Shown: in pieces, positions 36,998-44,908 of the stretch
Layout of the letters: each line of letters begins with the position of its first letter
Position numbering within the stretch: the first letter of the stretch is position 1
DNA from: Flammeovirgaceae bacterium BBD 1991-12
GTDB lineage: Bacteria > Bacteroidota > Bacteroidia > Cytophagales > Cyclobacteriaceae
Length of the DNA: 48,634 nt
NCBI GenBank assembly: GCA_001657315.1
Contig: LYSV01000084.1
Span: 1 to 48,634, forward strand
Reading direction: 5' to 3'
The notes under the pieces: generated by a model
Seen by the model: only the letters and a program-made list of their open reading frames with translations
Told to the model about the DNA's origin: nothing
Databases searched by the model: none
Position numbers and translations under genes: made by a program

Positions 36998-39277
36998 ATG
37001 ATTCAAGAAGGTTTTTCGAAAGATAAACGTGAAAACATCCAGCAGGAAATAACAGCTGATTTTGTAGTTACAGGTGGTGGATTGGCAGGTGTATGTGCCG
37101 CAATTACGGCGGCAAGGAAAGGAACCAGAACAGTGCTGATCCAGGATAGACCAGTGCTTGGAGGTAATGCTTCATCGGAGGTGCGATTATGGGCGTTGGG
37201 GGCTACTTCCCATATGGGAAACAATAACCGATGGTCTCGTGAAGGAGGCTTGATCGATGAGATCATGGTCGAAAACCTTTACCGGAACAAAGAAGGGAAT
37301 CCGGTCATTTTTGATACCGTCTTGTTAGAGAAGGTCGTCAATGAAGAAAACATCACGCTGTTGCTAAACACTGCTGTTTCAGGAGTAGAAAAAAGCGATG
37401 ATAGAAACATCGAAAGTGTTACGGCATTCAATAGTCAGAATTCGATTACCTACACGGTTTCAGCGCCGTTATTTTGCGATGCTTCGGGGGATGGGATCGT
37501 TGCTTTTCAAGCGGGTGCAAGCTTCAGAATTGGCGCTGAATCAAAGGAAGAGTTTGGTGAGCTTTCAGCACCGGACGAAGGGTATGGTCATCTACTGGGA
37601 CACTCCATGTTTTTCTACAGCAAGCCAGCGAAACATCCTGTGAAGTATGTGCCACCATCTTACGCATTGGATGATATTACAAAAATCCCACGCTACCAAT
37701 TGATCAGAAAAAATCATAAAGGTGCAAACTTCTGGTGGTTTGAGTACGGTGGAAGAAAAGACACCATTCACGAAACGGAGGAGATAAAATGGGAACTGTG
37801 GAAGGTGATTTACGGTGTGTGGAACTACATTAAAAACTCAGGAGAGTTTGAAGGGGTCGAAAATCTCGATCTGGAATGGGTAGGAAATGTTCCGGGGAAA
37901 AGAGAGAGCCGACGTTTTGAAGGGCTATATATGCTAAATCAGCGAGATGTGATAGAGCAAGCCACGTTTGATGATGCGGTTGCTTTTGGTGGCTGGGCGA
38001 TTGACCTGCATCCTGCGGACGGGGTTTATAGTGAACTGGCCGGATGTACACAGTGGCATTCAAAAGGTGTGTATGACATGCCGTATCGAAGTTTTGTCAG
38101 TAAAGACATTGATAACTTATTCTATGCCGGAAGGATCATCAGTGCTTCGCATATCGCTTTCGGCTCTACACGGGTAATGATCACGTGTGGTTTTGGCGGG
38201 CAGGCTGTTGGTATGGCTGCCGCACTTTGCAATGCCCGGAATTTACAACCAAAACAACTATTGGAAAACGGAAAAGTAAATGAGCTTCAAAACGAGCTCA
38301 ATAAAACAGGACAGAGTATCCTCGACGTTCCGATTGATCCCGAAACAAACCTTCTTAGTAAGGCAAAAGTGAGTGCTTCAACGAGTTTGGAATTATCTGT
38401 AATTCCTGCAGGTGAGAGTTGGCTAAAATTAGATGTATCTGCGGCTCAACTGCTTCCATTAAGAGCTGGTGAAAAATATTCGTTTAAAGCACGGGTAAAA
38501 GCAGAAGAAGTAACTGAACTTGAAGTTCAACTTCGTACCTCTCAAATCAATCGGAACTATACACCGGAAACTATTCTCGAATCAAAAGCCATCACACTGA
38601 ACCAGGGAGAGCAGGAGATCGCATTTGGTTTTGATACTTCATTAGATGAAGATCAGTACACATTTCTCACCTTCATGGCAAATGATAAGGTGAGCATTCA
38701 GGAAAGTGATCATCTCATTACAGGTGTAATGACCGTCTTCAATGGGGTGAATGAAAAAGTATCTAACAATGGGCAGCAAACACCTCCGGAAGGTATTGGT
38801 ATTGACGGGTTTGAATTTTGGATTCCGAACCGTAGACCTGAAGGGAAAAATATTGCTATGGAAATCAGTCCTGCTGTTGCTTCATTTGATGTATCCAACC
38901 TGGGTAATGGATTCGTACGCCCCTGGAAAAGTTCGAATGCCTGGATAGCCGATCCTGACGATGCGAATCCTTCATTGACGATTGAATGGGATGAGAAAAA
39001 AGAGCTTTCCGAAATCAGGCTGTTTTTTGATACGGATTATGATCATGCCATGGAGACAGTTCAGTATGGACACCCGGAAGATGTCATTCCATTTTGTGTG
39101 CGCAATTACAAAATATCAACGCTAGAGGGTGAATTAATCAAGGAAGTTACAGGAAATTTTCAAACAATTAACGCTATTAAACTGGATAAGACCCTTTCTA
39201 CGAATGGTTTCAAAATAGATGTTGAGCATCCGTCTGGAAATGTTCCAGCGGCAATTTTTGAAGTGCTATGCGAGTGA
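36998..39277 (+). CDS. FAD-dependent oxidoreductase with C-terminal beta-sandwich region
   Basis: This is a 759-residue protein of the FAD_oxidored type (PF12831-like). A Rossmann FAD-binding start is clear (residues 22-60: FVVTGGGLAGVCAAITAARKG, VLIQDRPVLGGNASSEVR). Further flavin-fold pieces are FCDASGDGIVAFQAGASFR, KRESRRFEGLYMLNQRDV and the closing NLFYAGRIISASHIAFGSTRV with CGFGGQAVGMAAALC. From about residue 455 to the end there is no flavin fold but beta-rich sequence (SFKARVKAEEVTELEVQLRT, LSEIRLFFDTDYDHAME) resembling a binding or discoidin-like domain. No signal peptide or Tat motif is seen, so it appears cytoplasmic unless the start is wrong. The substrate is unknown; its place between a symporter and GH genes suggests oxidation of an imported sugar. 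Confidence 0.88.
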   Translation: MIQEGFSKDKRENIQQEITADFVVTGGGLAGVCAAITAARKGTRTVLIQDRPVLGGNASSEVRLWALGATSHMGNNNRWSREGGLIDEIMVENLYRNKEGNPVIFDTVLLEKVVNEENITLLLNTAVSGVEKSDDRNIESVTAFNSQNSITYTVSAPLFCDASGDGIVAFQAGASFRIGAESKEEFGELSAPDEGYGHLLGHSMFFYSKPAKHPVKYVPPSYALDDITKIPRYQLIRKNHKGANFWWFEYGGRKDTIHETEEIKWELWKVIYGVWNYIKNSGEFEGVENLDLEWVGNVPGKRESRRFEGLYMLNQRDVIEQATFDDAVAFGGWAIDLHPADGVYSELAGCTQWHSKGVYDMPYRSFVSKDIDNLFYAGRIISASHIAFGSTRVMITCGFGGQAVGMAAALCNARNLQPKQLLENGKVNELQNELNKTGQSILDVPIDPETNLLSKAKVSASTSLELSVIPAGESWLKLDVSAAQLLPLRAGEKYSFKARVKAEEVTELEVQLRTSQINRNYTPETILESKAITLNQGEQEIAFGFDTSLDEDQYTFLTFMANDKVSIQESDHLITGVMTVFNGVNEKVSNNGQQTPPEGIGIDGFEFWIPNRRPEGKNIAMEISPAVASFDVSNLGNGFVRPWKSSNAWIADPDDANPSLTIEWDEKKELSEIRLFFDTDYDHAMETVQYGHPEDVIPFCVRNYKISTLEGELIKEVTGNFQTINAIKLDKTLSTNGFKIDVEHPSGNVPAAIFEVLCE

Positions 39278-39395
39278 CGGGAAGAATTGAACATGAGGTA
39301 TAGAAGAACAAGTAAAATGACGATTAGCAGATAAAATGAAACCAATGAAGACACATTAATATGTAACCAAATTTCTAACTATAACTCCTACAAAA

Positions 39396-40580
39396 ATGAT
39401 TGCTAAAAACAACATTACTCACCACTATCATCTGTTTAATAAGAATACATGGTATTCGTCGCTGGTATTAGCCGTTTTGCTATTTGGGACTTTTAACGCA
39501 TCATCCCAGGCTCCCCCTGGTGCCGTGGCGAGTTCGTATAGTTCGTCTATAGATTGGAGTGTTTCTGACAATTTCAGCTCGTTGGATTGGAACAAATGGA
39601 CCTACCGTAAAGACAATGGCTCCAATGGTATTGGAGAAGGTAGTCAGTATGTTTATATCGTAAATAATAGTTTCGTAAGCCTTAGAGGTTCAGGTTCAGC
39701 TAAAAAAGGAGGTGGACTTAGTGCTCTGAGAACTACGTCTTACGGGTTTTATGTGACAAAATTCAGACTGATCGGATTTCCGGAATCAAATTCAACAGCA
39801 TGGCATCCTGCCATTTGGTCAAGCCCTTTTAACCTTGGAGTAGAGGACAGACGAGTGAGTCCATTGGATCCGGATTGGAACGAAATAGACATGATGGAGT
39901 TTATCGAGACGGGTTATTGGCATACACAATTTGCCCCTCGTCGCAATAATCAGCTTGAACCCCCATCAGGTCGCCCTCAACTGTACCGGAATGAGTCAGG
40001 CTTTGATGCCTGGAGAACCCTTGGACTGGAATACCATCCGACCTACCAACAGCTTTGGGAGTACGTTAACGGATCCTGGAGTAAGATTGGAAATAAGATT
40101 TATACTTCCGGTTTTGAAAACACTACGCGAAAGATATATTACAAATGTTTACCAGCTCCACAGTATTGGGTCTTAAGCAACAAATACAATGCCACCTGGG
40201 GCTTTTACCAAGGGGATAGCTGGATGCATGTGGATTTTTTCCACTACTATCCGTACAACAGTGGCAGTTCAGGCGCGCGAACTACTACCTCACTTCCTGA
40301 TCAAGATGTAGCGTCTGGTGAAGTAATGGAATATGGTGGCCTGGAATCACTTTCTTTAGTTCCTAATCCAGTCGTAAGTCATTTGATGTTCAATGGCATC
40401 AAAGATGGAAATTATACAATTGAGGTCACTGATCTCCAGGGAAAGTTAGTCATAAACACCCAAATCGATGTTACTGCGAATCGTGGAAGATTAAAAGTTG
40501 CTGACTTAACCGACGGAGTTTATATCCTCAGGATTGGAGATGGCACAACTACGAAATCATTTAGGTTTATTAAAAACTAA
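39396..40580 (+). CDS. GH16 family endo-glycanase with T9SS sorting domain
   Basis: This is a 394-residue exported enzyme. A long N-region precedes the signal helix (SSLVLAVLLFGTFNASSQA). The GH16 jelly roll (about residues 50-290) has the active-site strand EIDMME, with E163 as nucleophile, D165 and E168 as acid/base. Aromatic stretches near it (STAWHPAIWSSPF, YWHTQFAPRRNNQ) should form the sugar cleft. Residues 320-394 are a type A T9SS domain (SLVPNPVVSHLMFNG, GVYILRIGDGTTTKSFRFI), so it acts at the cell surface or outside. It looks closer to the marine galactan-type GH16s than to plain laminarinases, but the subfamily cannot be fixed. A hairpin terminator follows at 40589-40622. Confidence 0.88.
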   Translation: MIAKNNITHHYHLFNKNTWYSSLVLAVLLFGTFNASSQAPPGAVASSYSSSIDWSVSDNFSSLDWNKWTYRKDNGSNGIGEGSQYVYIVNNSFVSLRGSGSAKKGGGLSALRTTSYGFYVTKFRLIGFPESNSTAWHPAIWSSPFNLGVEDRRVSPLDPDWNEIDMMEFIETGYWHTQFAPRRNNQLEPPSGRPQLYRNESGFDAWRTLGLEYHPTYQQLWEYVNGSWSKIGNKIYTSGFENTTRKIYYKCLPAPQYWVLSNKYNATWGFYQGDSWMHVDFFHYYPYNSGSSGARTTTSLPDQDVASGEVMEYGGLESLSLVPNPVVSHLMFNGIKDGNYTIEVTDLQGKLVINTQIDVTANRGRLKVADLTDGVYILRIGDGTTTKSFRFIKN

Positions 40581-40588
40581 ACTGTGAG

Positions 40589-40622
40589 AGGCTACCTGGC
40601 TTATCCCGGGTAGCCTTATTTG
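40589..40622 (+). terminator. Hairpin terminator after the T9SS GH16 gene
   Basis: AGGCTACC and GGTAGCCT form an 8-bp stem, extended inward by TGG against CCG with one T-G wobble. The tail TATTTG is only moderately T-rich. It lies 9 bases after the stop codon and ends that transcript ahead of the next GH2 gene. Confidence 0.7.
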
Positions 40623-40760
40623 AACTTTAAAAAAGACTTGCCGAAAGCATTGGAGATAAAGATGATAGTCTGCAACCAGGGATACATCAAACGTTATCAA
40701 CAGCTATTTTTCTTGAGTACCTACTCCATTTGAGATCTGAATAACAAATAACACACCCTG

Positions 40761-43700
40761 ATGAAGAAACAAATATTGTACATAGTCCTTGCCACATCGA
40801 TCGTTAGTTGCAAATCATCAACTGGGCAAAACTCATTGAGTAATATCTCTCTAAACGGAGACTGGAAATTCAACACCATTCCAGGCCAGGGGTATAACTA
40901 CATCAACGTGATTGAGGAAGAGGCGGACATTATCATAGACAATGACGATGAGAAACATGTAGAAGTACACGGAAAATGGGGCACTCGGAATGTAGGTAAG
41001 TCGGGATCGAAATTTTATGGAAAGAACTATTTAGCGCGATGGTTCAAAGAAGGTGCATATGATGGTTATGTAAGGTTTCGTCCTGAATTTAAGGCAGGTG
41101 GTCAGTATGAAGTATTTGTGCGCTATCCATTCACTTCTCATATGACGGCTGAAATCAATATTGTCCATAATGGAGGTAAAACGTCAGTTTACCGGAATCA
41201 AAGGATCTACAATGGGGAATGGCTCAGTGTCGGAATTTTTGATTTTGATAAAGGGAAAAAACAATTCGTAGAGATTACGGCCGTAACGCCGGGCGAAGTA
41301 AGTGCCGATGCAGTGATGTTCAAGCCTGTAGCTGAGGAGGTTTCTACTGCCTCGATAGAATTACCTAAAGAAGTTTTTAAAACCGATTATGACGATAGCG
41401 GATGGGATAACTTACCTGTTCCAGGGCATTGGGGCATGTTAAATGACTATGCCAATTACAATGGACTTGGGTGGTACAGGAAAGCATTCACATTACCGAA
41501 AAACTGGCTTAACGGTGAGAGTGAAAAGACCTATTTAAAATTTGGAGGGGTCTATCATGTGGCTAAAGTTTATCTGAACGGGCAATTTATTGGAAGACAC
41601 CAGGGAGGGTTTACGCCCTTCGAATTCGATGTGACCGAACAATTGAACAGCAACGGAGAAAATCTGGTGGCCCTTGAAGTAGACAACAACTTTATGGTAA
41701 GTGCCACCTGGAACTGGGGAGGTATCATTAGGGGTGTCTCGCTTTACAAGACAGGTGATCTAAGTATTAAGCAACAATACATTCATGGCGAACCCAATTT
41801 AGAAGAGGGTACAGCGGAGTTATTTGTTAAGGTAACCCTTCAAAACAACTCAGGTAAAGCTCAGAAAACAACGATAAAATCAGAGCTCACTAAAGAAGGT
41901 ATAGTTGCAACACTTGAAAAAGAAGTTGAGATACCCGCCAACAGCATACAATCATACAATTTGAAAACGAGTCTCAATGCTGAGGACGTTGACCTTTGGC
42001 ATTTTGACAGCCCAACATTATATACTGCTACTACTTCGATTTCACCAGATCTAAAAAGCTGGGACGAGCGTAGCGATAATTTCGGTATTCGAAAGGTGGA
42101 AGTGAACCCTGACGGAATGCTACTTAACGGAGAGCGCGTACGAATGGGTGGCTTTAACAGGGTGAGTGAGCAACGATACTATGGATCAAGCGAGCCTTTG
42201 GAAGTGCTGGAGCATGATGTAGACCTAATGAAAGAAGCAGGGGCGAATTTCATGCGTATCATGCATGGCAATGTGAATGAAAAACTGGTAGAGTTATGCG
42301 ACCGAAAAGGAATTTTGATTTTTGAAGAAGTTAACGTCAGAGATTTAACCAATCCTGAATTTACTGCGCCCGGATATCCTATGATCCGGGAATGGATCAA
42401 AGGGATGATCGAAAGAGACATCAACCATCCTTCTATCGTTGGCTGGAGTGTGGGTAACGAATTATCTGATCACAGAGCATACGCCAAAGAAATGATTGCC
42501 TATGTCAAGGAAGAACTCGACCCGTATCGATTGGTAACCTGCGTGAGTAACTCCGGACAAAAAGATGAATATACGAGAGAGACCGACCCTAATACCGATG
42601 TAGACATTATCATGCACAATTTGTATGATTGGCAGGGAACTCCCCAGGAAGTATTGGACATCTTAAGAGAGAAATGGCCTGAAAAGGCAATCTTTCTGTC
42701 CGAACATGGTTTAGGTCCCATTCCCAGCACTTCTTTGAACGAAGATATTCCTGAAATATCTGACTGGATGAACATCGTTCGAGGCAAAAACACTCATGTA
42801 ATTGGTACATCCCTCTGGACATTCAATGATTATCGAAGTGGTTATGCAGGTACCACTGCTTCTGAAAACAGGGTATGGGGAGCCGTAAATGTTTGGGGAC
42901 AAAAACGACGATTCTTCGATCGGATCAAAAGAGAAAACAGTCCATTACGAAAACTAGAGATCATGGATCCTGATCTTCAGTCTCGAAAGGCCGCGGTAAA
43001 TGTTCAGATCAAAGAGCCCAGCGATTACCCTAGCTACGCACTAAAAGGGTATACCATACTATATACGTTGAGTGACAACAAAGGCAATAAGCTGCATGAA
43101 AGTGAAGTAGCCCTTCCTGATTTGGAGCCAGGAGCTGATGCCTGGCATGGAAGTCTTGGCTGGCCTGCGCTTTCCGGTGAAGTATATGACTTGACTGTTC
43201 ACCTAATGAGCCCAACAGGCTATTCCAGGCATTCACAAACCATACATTTTCAAAAGGCATTGGCACCTAAGATAACGGGAGTTGTTGGAGGTACGAATAG
43301 TTTACGGGTATATTTTGATCATGTCTATGGAGCAGAATCGTATATCGCAAAGGTTTATGGCCCGCCTGGTAAGCTTATTCAATCTGACCCAACGATTGAA
43401 AGCCATGTAGATATTGACGGGGTTGCTAAAGGTCAATCCTATAAAGTGGAAGTAATAGCGCTTAATAATCTGGGAGAAGGAGAGCCTTCTGAAAAAGTAA
43501 GTGCGAATACTTCTGATCAACCCCTGCCGCCGATTGTCTGGAAATCATTCATTGCGAATGAAAGTCTGATAGTTGGTTACACCAGCGATTTTGAGGACAC
43601 TTACTACACCATTAAATACGGGATTACAAAAGATAAATTAGATGAAGAATTCACCTCTAGTGTAAGAGGAATGATGTCGATAGGGTTGGAAGGAGAAAAT

Positions 43701-43781
43701 GAGGTATTCTTTAAAATCAGAAGAATTACAGATGGCCTGGAAAGCCATTGGTCACAAATAAATCAGGCATCCAGTAAATAA
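40761..43781 (+). CDS. GH2 family glycosidase lipoprotein with inserted Golvesin/Xly-type binding domain
   Basis: This is a 1006-residue lipoprotein (SIVSC, Cys17). The GH2 jelly roll begins at LNGDWKFN (residue 31) and is interrupted at about residues 55-190 by a Golvesin/Xly CBD-like domain (ADIIIDNDDEKHVEVHGKWG, AGGQYEVFVRYPF, GEWLSVGIFDFDKG, ADAVMFKP). GH2 sequence resumes at TDYDDSGWDNLPVPGHWGM. The TIM barrel has acid/base E567 in GWSVGNELSDH and nucleophile E648 in IFLSEHGLG. The C-terminus carries an Ig-like segment and fibronectin III-like domains (about 825-1006; YKVEVIALNNLGEGEPSEKVS). It lacks the LacZ small-chain domain, so it is closer to beta-glucuronidase/beta-galactosidase-like GH2s. 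It heads the final operon; the next gene starts 7 bases after it. Confidence 0.92.
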   Translation: MKKQILYIVLATSIVSCKSSTGQNSLSNISLNGDWKFNTIPGQGYNYINVIEEEADIIIDNDDEKHVEVHGKWGTRNVGKSGSKFYGKNYLARWFKEGAYDGYVRFRPEFKAGGQYEVFVRYPFTSHMTAEINIVHNGGKTSVYRNQRIYNGEWLSVGIFDFDKGKKQFVEITAVTPGEVSADAVMFKPVAEEVSTASIELPKEVFKTDYDDSGWDNLPVPGHWGMLNDYANYNGLGWYRKAFTLPKNWLNGESEKTYLKFGGVYHVAKVYLNGQFIGRHQGGFTPFEFDVTEQLNSNGENLVALEVDNNFMVSATWNWGGIIRGVSLYKTGDLSIKQQYIHGEPNLEEGTAELFVKVTLQNNSGKAQKTTIKSELTKEGIVATLEKEVEIPANSIQSYNLKTSLNAEDVDLWHFDSPTLYTATTSISPDLKSWDERSDNFGIRKVEVNPDGMLLNGERVRMGGFNRVSEQRYYGSSEPLEVLEHDVDLMKEAGANFMRIMHGNVNEKLVELCDRKGILIFEEVNVRDLTNPEFTAPGYPMIREWIKGMIERDINHPSIVGWSVGNELSDHRAYAKEMIAYVKEELDPYRLVTCVSNSGQKDEYTRETDPNTDVDIIMHNLYDWQGTPQEVLDILREKWPEKAIFLSEHGLGPIPSTSLNEDIPEISDWMNIVRGKNTHVIGTSLWTFNDYRSGYAGTTASENRVWGAVNVWGQKRRFFDRIKRENSPLRKLEIMDPDLQSRKAAVNVQIKEPSDYPSYALKGYTILYTLSDNKGNKLHESEVALPDLEPGADAWHGSLGWPALSGEVYDLTVHLMSPTGYSRHSQTIHFQKALAPKITGVVGGTNSLRVYFDHVYGAESYIAKVYGPPGKLIQSDPTIESHVDIDGVAKGQSYKVEVIALNNLGEGEPSEKVSANTSDQPLPPIVWKSFIANESLIVGYTSDFEDTYYTIKYGITKDKLDEEFTSSVRGMMSIGLEGENEVFFKIRRITDGLESHWSQINQASSK

Positions 43782-43788
43782 TCCCAAT

Positions 43789-44904
43789 ATGAAATTCAGT
43801 GTAATCACCGTAGTAGTATCCATCCTTTTAGTTACCTGCTCGACCAAAATGTTGGAAGATTCATTAGAAAACCGAATGACGGAAAGCGAGTCATTCCAAC
43901 TTAGATTAGGTAAGGTTTCCCGTAAGTCTGTTTTTACAGAAGATGGGATGACGGTTTGGGGTGCTTCTACTGTTAAAGGAGAAGATGGATTGTATCACAT
44001 GTTCTATTCCCGATGGAAAAAAGATCTGGGATGGGCATGGGTGACGCATTCTGAAATTGCTCATGCAGTTTCCGAATCTCCCTTTGGTCCTTTTAAACAT
44101 AAGCAGGTGCTGTTCCCGGCCAGAGGTGCAGAATACTGGGACGGACTGTGCACCCATAACCCTACGGTACATAAGTTTGATGGCAAGTACTACTTATATT
44201 ATATGGGAAACACCGGTGATGGTGTGAATCCTGCAACTCCTGGTCAAATCGAATACAATTGGACGCATAGAAATAATCAACGAATAGGTGTTGCTGTAGC
44301 TGATGATCCGAACGGACCCTGGGAGCGTTTCGATGCCCCATTGATTGATGCGAGCGAGGATACAACGGCACTGGACGCATTATTAGTCAATAACCCCTCT
44401 GTTACAAAAGGTCCTGATGGTAAATATTTGATGGTTTACAAAGCAGTAGGAAAGAAAACAAAAGAAATTTGGGGTGGTCCGGTAGTGCACTGTGTGGCTA
44501 CTTCTGATAGTCCTACCGGACCTTTCAGGAAATACGATTTTGCCGTATTCACAGCTAAAGACAATGAGTTTCCTGCGGAAGACCCATTTATTTGGTATCA
44601 AGATGGAAAATACAGGGCCATTGTAAAAGACATGAATGGAGCCTTCACCGATGCCGGTCAGGCGCTGGTGTTATTTGAATCTGAGGATGGTTTTGATTGG
44701 AATTTGTCGGGTAATCCACTGCTTTCCAAACTACAGATCACCTGGGAAGATGGGACCGTTCAGAAGCTAAAACACCTTGAACGCCCGCAATTGTACATGG
44801 AGGACGGCAAGCCAAAAGCATTGTTATGTGCAGCCGATACGACGGATGCTGATGGCGTATTACATTCATGGAATGTCCAAATACCAATTATTGAAACGGA
44901 TTGA
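43789..44904 (+). CDS. GH43/GH32/GH117-like five-bladed propeller lipoprotein (copy 3)
   Basis: This is a 371-residue lipoprotein with lipobox LLVTC. It is very similar to copy 2 (34105-35211) over the whole mature protein: DGLYHMFYSRWKKDLGWAW, EYWDGLCTHNPTVHKFDGKY, WTHRNNQRIGVAVADDPNGP, EFPAEDPFIWYQDGKYRAIV and HLERPQLYMEDGKPKALLCA. The N-terminal leader differs, as expected for an older duplication. It lies between GH2 and GH16 genes with gaps of 7 and 4 bases, so all are one transcript. The activity is probably exo-glycosidic, but unproven. Confidence 0.82.
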   Translation: MKFSVITVVVSILLVTCSTKMLEDSLENRMTESESFQLRLGKVSRKSVFTEDGMTVWGASTVKGEDGLYHMFYSRWKKDLGWAWVTHSEIAHAVSESPFGPFKHKQVLFPARGAEYWDGLCTHNPTVHKFDGKYYLYYMGNTGDGVNPATPGQIEYNWTHRNNQRIGVAVADDPNGPWERFDAPLIDASEDTTALDALLVNNPSVTKGPDGKYLMVYKAVGKKTKEIWGGPVVHCVATSDSPTGPFRKYDFAVFTAKDNEFPAEDPFIWYQDGKYRAIVKDMNGAFTDAGQALVLFESEDGFDWNLSGNPLLSKLQITWEDGTVQKLKHLERPQLYMEDGKPKALLCAADTTDADGVLHSWNVQIPIIETD

Positions 44905-44908
44905 ACGG

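Noticed and set aside
44777-44908. Upstream start for the GH16-CBM-LamG gene
   Set aside because: This start is a TTG inside the preceding gene and puts 44 unrelated residues ahead of a good signal peptide; the ATG at 44909 is better.
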